From positions 1 through 64,000 of the forward strand of contig JBDHAD010000026.1 in the NCBI GenBank assembly GCA_039588215.1: a stretch of DNA of 64,000 bases, in the 5' to 3' direction. This DNA is from JBDHAC01 sp039588215. Its GTDB lineage: Bacteria > Gemmatimonadota > Gemmatimonadetes > Palauibacterales > Palauibacteraceae. This document shows positions 58,774 to 64,000 of this stretch, piece after piece. The translations under genes and the position numbers were made by a program. How positions within the stretch are numbered: the first letter of the stretch is position 1; the number at the start of each line of letters is the position of its first letter. The notes below the pieces were generated by a model. The model saw only the letters and a program-made list of their open reading frames with translations, had not been told where the DNA came from and searched no databases.

Positions 58774-61299
58774 ATGGCCGCCGCGGCCCTGGCCGCCGGC
58801 GACCTCCTCGGATTGTGGACAGGAGGGTCGGAGCCGAACACCGATACCCCCGTCTGGTCAGTCGCGACCGAGGTGGCGGTGATCGTCCTGACGCTGCTCG
58901 TCGTGGCTCGGATCTCCCTGACGCTGTTCGATGTCGCTCGGATCGCACGGACGGGTCGCGCGGCGTCCCCACCAGGTACGAACCAGCCCACGACCCGGGC
59001 AGCGGCATCCGGAGGTACCTCCCGGATCGCGTCGCCGGCGAGCATCCTCCCGGCCATCGGCCTGGTCATACTGGCGGGGCTCGCGATCGGATGGAGTGAA
59101 GGACGGTCTGCGGCGGGCTCGTGCGTGGCCGAGTTGCGCACCGGGGAGAGCCTCGCCGCCCGGGGGATGTTGCTTGATCCCGTTCCCTCTCTCCGTGCCG
59201 GAGAACACGCTCGTGCGCTCACGGTTCGAGTGGGGTCGTCGGTGGTGGCGCGTGAAGGGCGGCGGTGTCGCGTGCCTTACGTTCGCGCCCGCGTGTGGCC
59301 GAACGAAACCCCGCTCGCCGCCGGCACGTCGGTGACGCTCGCGGGTGTGTGGCAGCCGTATCCCCGCTCTCGCTCGCTCCCCGCCGCACCCGACCGCTAC
59401 GGTTACATCCAGGGTCGGCTCCTCGCCGCCGAGCCCTACCGGAGCGCGAGCACCGGCCTCGATGCCGCGACTCGACTGGCCAGGCTCGCCGCGCGTCTTC
59501 GGGAGGGTGCCGGCCGCCGTCTCGAGGCGTCATTGGCACCGGATGTCGTCGCCACAGGCAAGGCGTTGATCCTCGCGGATCGCGCGACGCTGGATCCAGC
59601 GGTACGAAGACGCTTCACGGACGCCGGTATCGGTCACCTGCTCGCCATATCCGGCCTGCACATCGGTGCGCTGGCGGGCGGCGCGCTATGGTGCTTGGGT
59701 CTGTGGCTCAAGGACTGGCGCAGGTACCCGATCGCGGTAGGCGCGACCGGGCTCTACGTACTGCTCATCGGTGCTCCACCCTCGGCCGTGCGCGCGTCTC
59801 TGCTGTTCGCCGGATATGCGGCGACGCGCCTCCGAGGCGCACCCGCGAGCCTCGGCGATTTGGCTGGCCTTGCGGCAGTTCTCGCGCTCCTCCGGGATCC
59901 GCTCGTCCTGCTCCACCCCAGCTTCCAGCTGTCGTTCGCGGGCTTCGCGGGGATCGTGACGGGTCGAGCGGCCGCAAAGGGTCTGCTCCGCCGGATCGAG
60001 TCACGGTCCGATCGGCGTATGAATCGGCGCTGGCACCCGGCGGTCATCGCCTTCGCTTCGAGTCTGGCGGCATTCCTCTTCACCGCGCCGTTCGCCGCGG
60101 CCCACTTCGGCCGCATCGTGCCCGCAGCGATCTTCAGCAGCCTGCTCGGATCCGGTCTCGTCGCGCTGGCCCTCCCGGCCCTCATCCTGACGCTCGTGCT
60201 CCCCGGCTGGATGGCTGGTTGGGCCGGGGCGGCGGCCACCTCTGCGCTGAGGCTCCTAGGTGTGCTCGCGGAACGCTTCGCGGTTTTGCCTCTTCACTGG
60301 GATACACCGCCACTCGGGGTCGTTGGCTGGCTTGTCCTGGGGGCGATCGCCACGTCGTTCGTGCTTCTGGGCGCGCGGCGGCGAATCGCCGCGATCGTCG
60401 TCGCGTCGAGCGTATGCATTAGCTGGATCGCGATGCCCGGTCTCCTGCGCTGGCGCGATCATGGCACCACGCTCGTCTGCTCGCTCGACGTCGGGCAGGG
60501 CGATGCAGCGGCTGTCCGCACACGCCGCGGGCGCTGGATTCTGATCGACAGCGGACCCGGGGCTCGCTTCTTGGGCTCCACCTCGGCGTCCCGCCGGCTC
60601 CGAAGTGATCCCCGATACGGTGATGCCGGTCGTACGACGATCGTGCCCTTTCTGCGGGCCCGGGGCGTTCGGGATGTCGAATTGCTCGTTCTCTCGCATC
60701 CGCACCTGGACCACTTCGGGGGGAGCGCGGCGGTGTTCGACGCATTCCGCGTCCGTCGCGTCCTCGATCCGGGCTTCGCCGAGCCGAATCCGGCGTATCT
60801 GGCCTTCCTGGATCGGGTGGCTGAGGAGGGTGCGCACTGGCTTCCGGCGCGAGCCGGCTTCCGGGCGCGGGTCGATGAGATCGAACTGCTCGTGCTGTGG
60901 CCACCGGCAGGTGGGACAGGAGGGGGCGCCAACGAGCACAGCGCCGTGCTTCGACTGCGCGCTCCGGGGCTCGGCTATCTGAACACGGGCGATGCGCCGA
61001 AGGCGGTAGAGGAAGCAATCCTGGCCCGCTGGCCCCGAGACTCGGTGTCGGCGGAGATCCTCAAGTTGGGTCACCACGGGAGTCGTACGTCGACGTCGCT
61101 GGCCTGGCTCCGGACCGTTCGGCCGGCAATCGCGGTGATCTCGGCCGGTCGCGCCAACACCCACGGACACCCGCACCCCATCACCTTGGCCCGGCTCGAC
61201 TCGGCGCGGGTACCCACGGTGTGGCGCACGGATGAGCGTGGCAGCTTTTGCGTGGAGGCGCAGGCGGAGGGTGGGTGGCGGGTGCGAAACGGCCGCTGA
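58774..61299 (+). CDS. comEC: DNA internalization protein ComEC/Rec2
   Basis: Inner-membrane channel for transforming DNA, at least 841 residues. DUF4131-like N-terminal part, the competence core (GKALILADRATLDPAVRRRF, GIGHLLAISGLHIGALAGG, many transmembrane helices) and a C-terminal metallo-beta-lactamase domain with DVGQGDAAAV, LSHPHLDHFGG and LGHHGSRTS. ATG 58774 has no Shine-Dalgarno. AGGGAGG at 58742-58748 would suit ACG 58756 or CTG 58759, adding TLPPLL before the first ATG. Natural competence is possible but other com genes are not in view. Confidence 0.9.
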   Translation: MAAAALAAGDLLGLWTGGSEPNTDTPVWSVATEVAVIVLTLLVVARISLTLFDVARIARTGRAASPPGTNQPTTRAAASGGTSRIASPASILPAIGLVILAGLAIGWSEGRSAAGSCVAELRTGESLAARGMLLDPVPSLRAGEHARALTVRVGSSVVAREGRRCRVPYVRARVWPNETPLAAGTSVTLAGVWQPYPRSRSLPAAPDRYGYIQGRLLAAEPYRSASTGLDAATRLARLAARLREGAGRRLEASLAPDVVATGKALILADRATLDPAVRRRFTDAGIGHLLAISGLHIGALAGGALWCLGLWLKDWRRYPIAVGATGLYVLLIGAPPSAVRASLLFAGYAATRLRGAPASLGDLAGLAAVLALLRDPLVLLHPSFQLSFAGFAGIVTGRAAAKGLLRRIESRSDRRMNRRWHPAVIAFASSLAAFLFTAPFAAAHFGRIVPAAIFSSLLGSGLVALALPALILTLVLPGWMAGWAGAAATSALRLLGVLAERFAVLPLHWDTPPLGVVGWLVLGAIATSFVLLGARRRIAAIVVASSVCISWIAMPGLLRWRDHGTTLVCSLDVGQGDAAAVRTRRGRWILIDSGPGARFLGSTSASRRLRSDPRYGDAGRTTIVPFLRARGVRDVELLVLSHPHLDHFGGSAAVFDAFRVRRVLDPGFAEPNPAYLAFLDRVAEEGAHWLPARAGFRARVDEIELLVLWPPAGGTGGGANEHSAVLRLRAPGLGYLNTGDAPKAVEEAILARWPRDSVSAEILKLGHHGSRTSTSLAWLRTVRPAIAVISAGRANTHGHPHPITLARLDSARVPTVWRTDERGSFCVEAQAEGGWRVRNGR

Positions 61300-61363
61300 A
61301 ACCCTCCCGCGGCCTGCCGGGCGAGCGAGCCGGCAGCTTGACGGTGTCAAAACCCCACCTTTA

Positions 61364-61441
61364 ACCTGCCAAGGTGGCCCGAGGGTTGCAGTTGGAGTCT
61401 TGGCAGGTCGCGACCTGCTCCAGTTCTCGAGCGATCTGCCA
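61364..61441 (+). promoter_or_regulatory. Nested palindromes in the fbp leader
   Basis: Three overlapping dyads: ACCTGCCAAG/CTTGGCAGGT (61364-61373 with 61399-61408); a perfect 16-bp palindrome GCAGGTCGCGACCTGC (61403-61418); and TGGCAGGTCGC/GCGATCTGCCA (61401-61411 with 61431-61441, one G-U). The first and third share the same central strand and are mutually exclusive. They end 30 bp before the fbp GTG. Confidence 0.55.
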
Positions 61442-61471
61442 GGCCCTTAACCGAAGCCGGAGGAAATACGC

Positions 61472-62479
61472 GTGGAGCAGCAAGCGATCGCCGTCGAGAC
61501 CTTCATTACCGAGCAGGAGCGCGAGCATCCCGAGGCGACCGGCGCGTTCACCGGTGCTCTGACGGCCCTGTGTCTCGCCGCGAAGGTGATCTCGAGCTCC
61601 GTCAACCAAGCCGGCCTGGTGGACATCCTCGGCAAGACCGGTCGCAGGAACGTGCACGGCGAGAACGTGAAGAAGCTGGATGAGTATGCGAATGACGTCA
61701 TCGTCGCGACGCTTCAACGGCGCGGCCACCTCGCCGGCATCGCTTCGGAGGAGGCAGAGGGCGTGCTCGGGATTCCCGAGCCGTACCGAGTCGGGCCATA
61801 CCTGCTCCTGATCGACCCGCTCGATGGCAGCTCGAACATCGACGCGAACATATCGGTCGGCACGATCTTCTCGATTCACCGTCGCCTGGGCCCACGGAAT
61901 CGAGACATCGAGGTCCGGGATTTCCTCCAGCGAGGCACCGAGCAATGCGCCGCGGGCTACGTCCTGTACGGCTCATCCACGATGCTCGTGTTCACGACCG
62001 GCGCCGGTGTGCACGGATTCACGCTCGACCCCTCCATCGGCGAGTTCCTGCTCTCGCACCATGACATGAAGATCCCGACCCCCGGCGAGAACATCTACAG
62101 CGTGAACGAGGGCTACTTCACGAAATGGAGCGAGGGCCAGCAACGATTCGTGCGACGGCTTCGAGGTGAGGACGACGGGAACGAGGCCTTCTCGGCGCGC
62201 TACGTCGGATCGATGGTGGCCGACTTCCACCGCACGCTGCTCTACGGTGGGATCTTCATGTATCCTGCGATGCGCGAGAGGCCTGAGGGCAAGCTCCGGC
62301 TGCTATACGAGGTGGCCCCCCTCTCGTTCGTGTGCGAGCAGGCGGGTGGGCGCGCGAGCGACGGGCGTCAGCGGATCATGGAGATCCAGCCGACGGAGCT
62401 ACACCAGCGGGTGCCGACGTACCTGGGTGCGGCCGAGCACGTGGCGCTGGCGGAGCAGTACCTGGCGGCGGACGGCTAG
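61472..62479 (+). CDS. fbp: Class I fructose-1,6-bisphosphatase
   Basis: Gluconeogenic phosphatase, 335 residues, GTG start behind GGAGGAAA. Metal-binding signature DPLDGSSNID (residues 115-124), ASEEAEGV, YVGSMVADFHRTLLYGGIFMYP and LSFVCEQAGGRASDG are the class I core. With ppdK it supports carbon flow towards hexoses. Its leader carries nested palindromes that may regulate it. Confidence 0.96.
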   Translation: MEQQAIAVETFITEQEREHPEATGAFTGALTALCLAAKVISSSVNQAGLVDILGKTGRRNVHGENVKKLDEYANDVIVATLQRRGHLAGIASEEAEGVLGIPEPYRVGPYLLLIDPLDGSSNIDANISVGTIFSIHRRLGPRNRDIEVRDFLQRGTEQCAAGYVLYGSSTMLVFTTGAGVHGFTLDPSIGEFLLSHHDMKIPTPGENIYSVNEGYFTKWSEGQQRFVRRLRGEDDGNEAFSARYVGSMVADFHRTLLYGGIFMYPAMRERPEGKLRLLYEVAPLSFVCEQAGGRASDGRQRIMEIQPTELHQRVPTYLGAAEHVALAEQYLAADG

Positions 62480-62791
62480 ACAGCGCCTGGGTTAACCGCG
62501 CCTGGGTAGGGGCGGTTGCCGCTCCCACGCGACGCAGAAGCTCCGCGGCGGGGCCTGATCGCATCACCGACGTCGCGCCAGCGCTCCACCTCGCCACATT
62601 CGCATCTAGCGCGGATCTACGGTCGCTCCGGAGCGACAACCGCACCCCTGGAGGCGCTGCGGATTACGGCGGGGGTGCTGGTGTGTGGTGCTTCCGGAGG
62701 CCTAGGTTCCTGACGGAGAGGCGCCTGTCCCTCCTCCTTGAGAGGAGTACGGGCTGCCCGCTCTGGATGCGTGTCCTAGGGGCTCCATCTG
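62480..62791 (+). other. Intergenic region with direct repeat and 16-bp palindrome
   Basis: No gene is supported in these 312 bp. They contain the direct repeat GCGCCTGGGT (62483-62492 and 62498-62507, 15-bp period) just after the fbp stop. A perfect 16-bp palindrome GTCGCTCCGGAGCGAC (62622-62637) lies 155 bp upstream of the histidine kinase and is a candidate operator or hairpin. Confidence 0.6.
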
Positions 62792-64000
62792 ATGACGCTC
62801 CGTGCGAAGCTCATCGTGCTCTTTGCGGCCCTGGGCGTTACGCCGATCGTGGCGCTCGGTGTCTTCAACTATCTCCGCACCATCGGCGCTGTCGAAGACC
62901 TCATTGCGACCCGCACCGATGCGATTGCGCAACGTGTAGCCGCCGAAGTCAGCGAAAACTACCAGCTTCGTCAGTCCGACTTGCTGCTTCTGGCGGAGAA
63001 TGCGGAAACTCAGCGGCTCTGCCGCGCGCAAGCCGGCGCGACGCCCGAGGAGTTGGAGAGCGCCAGAGCGGAGGCGGACCGCTACCTGCGACGGGCCTGG
63101 GACGTGGTCGGGCCCTCTTACCAGTGGGTCGAGTTCCGCGACACGGACGGTTCTCTTCTGTACGGACTGAGCACGGACGAGTTCGGGCGAGCTTCCCAAA
63201 GGCGGTCCGACGAACGGCCCCCACAGGATCTCATCACGGTCCGCCAGCCGATTCGCGATACCGAGACATCGGTGACCCTCGGCAGTCTCACGGCCGCCGT
63301 TCGCCTTCGAGCCCTTCTGCCCGAAGAAGCGCTGTCACTCTCGTTCGGCAACGAGGGGTATTCGGTCGTGCTCGATCGAGCCGATGATCGAACCTTGTTT
63401 CACCCTCGGCGCGCATTTCTGGGTCAGAACCTCGCGCAGTTGCTCGGACCCGAGGGCTGGAATGTAGACCGGGCCGGTCTCGCCGAGGGGAGCGGGCACT
63501 TCCGGTACGAGGAGGAGAACACCTCGCGCGTGGCCTCGTTCTCGAGCCTCGCGGATCCTCCCTGGACGGTCCTCACGACTGCGTCACTCGACGAGTTCGC
63601 GGGGCCGTTCGCCCGGCATCGACTCCTGAACCTGGCCCTAATGGCGCTGGTTGCCGCACTCGTGTCCACCGCGTTTCTGCTCGTCACGAGCCGTATGACC
63701 CGATCGCTGGGCGCGCTGACTCTCGCCGCAGACCAGGTGGCAGCTGGCGACTTTTCACCCAAGCTGCCTCCGCCGGGCACGGATGAGGTCGGCAAGCTGG
63801 CGGGCGCGTTCGGCCTCATGGTGAATCAGGTTCAGGCCATGGTGGGGCGTATCGAGGAGAGCCGGCACATGGCTGCGGTGGGGAAGTTCGCCTCGCAACT
63901 CTCGCATGAGATTCGTAACCCGCTCACCTCCATCAAGCTGAACCTCCAGACGATCGAGCGAGAGGCGCAGCGCGGCGAGTTGGCCGAAGGTCTCACGCGC
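62792..64000 (+). CDS. Membrane sensor histidine kinase (3' end beyond window)
   Basis: 403 codons visible, open to the window end. N-terminal transmembrane segment (LIVLFAALGVTPIVALGVF). A long extracytoplasmic sensor region, possibly dCache-like, ends near the second segment LLNLALMALVAALVSTAFLLV. A HAMP linker follows (ADQVAAGDFSPKLPPPGTDEVG), then the dimerisation H-box LSHEIRNPLTSIKLNLQ with phospho-acceptor His372. The ATPase domain is not in the window, nor is any response regulator. Confidence 0.88.
   Translation, partial: MTLRAKLIVLFAALGVTPIVALGVFNYLRTIGAVEDLIATRTDAIAQRVAAEVSENYQLRQSDLLLLAENAETQRLCRAQAGATPEELESARAEADRYLRRAWDVVGPSYQWVEFRDTDGSLLYGLSTDEFGRASQRRSDERPPQDLITVRQPIRDTETSVTLGSLTAAVRLRALLPEEALSLSFGNEGYSVVLDRADDRTLFHPRRAFLGQNLAQLLGPEGWNVDRAGLAEGSGHFRYEEENTSRVASFSSLADPPWTVLTTASLDEFAGPFARHRLLNLALMALVAALVSTAFLLVTSRMTRSLGALTLAADQVAAGDFSPKLPPPGTDEVGKLAGAFGLMVNQVQAMVGRIEESRHMAAVGKFASQLSHEIRNPLTSIKLNLQTIEREAQRGELAEGLTR

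Overview
The window is high-G+C bacterial chromosomal DNA, with most genes tightly packed. Exported lipoproteins, small outer-membrane barrels, a six-bladed beta-propeller lipoprotein, an ADOP-type permease and paired M16 peptidases are all abundant. Together with a canonical division cluster, this best fits a diderm of the Gemmatimonadota (or a close relative such as Acidobacteriota). That placement is inference from gene content, because no rRNA or marker search could be run. I see no rRNA, tRNA, CRISPR array, prophage, insertion sequence or recognisable defence island.

Layout. 0-8 kb: the 3' half of a dcw cluster, ftsW-murG-murC-murB-ftsQ-ftsA-ftsZ, mostly with overlapping or abutting genes. 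8-16 kb: an M23 peptidase abutting ftsZ, a VWA-like membrane protein, ftsY, recG and a secreted nuclease-like lipoprotein. 16-26 kb: beta-propeller lipoprotein (minus), asnS, a glycosidase-like lipoprotein, an exported Rid-family protein, a barrel and an esterase (both minus), ppdK. 26-35 kb: a methyltransferase, a lipoprotein (minus), an M16 peptidase pair, a DUF6884-like protein, a Spy-like periplasmic protein, a thioesterase, a barrel, an SDR, two coupled small lipoproteins and an isoprenylcysteine-methyltransferase-like protein. 35-46 kb: an ADOP permease (minus) divergent from an orphan Tat-exported molybdopterin subunit, then M24-like and S9 peptidases. 46-56 kb: PLP dehydratase, small membrane proteins, DinB-like proteins, a lipoprotein hydrolase, MazG (minus), and a coupled alr-cdd-lipoprotein-barrel operon. 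56-64 kb: miaB, a LapA-like protein, comEC, fbp and a histidine kinase cut by the window end.

How the genes work together. The first 14 kb covers septal peptidoglycan synthesis, Z-ring assembly, a wall hydrolase, membrane targeting and replication-fork repair. ppdK and fbp suggest gluconeogenic carbon flow. The many exported peptidases and barrels fit a protein-scavenging heterotroph.

Most notable signals: (i) at least two genes whose family-conserved N termini can only be reached from non-AUG/GUG/UUG codons (ACG at 25876 and CTG at 30506), each behind a near-perfect Shine-Dalgarno, with comEC a possible third; (ii) a perfect TGTGA-N6-TCACA site centred exactly 41.5 bp upstream of the start site predicted from an extended -10; (iii) a 43-codon in-frame insertion in murG containing a GC palindrome; (iv) nested, mutually exclusive palindromes in the fbp leader; (v) repeated 10-18 bp tandem duplications at gene ends; (vi) an exported Rid-family protein with a His/Glu/Met-rich N terminus.
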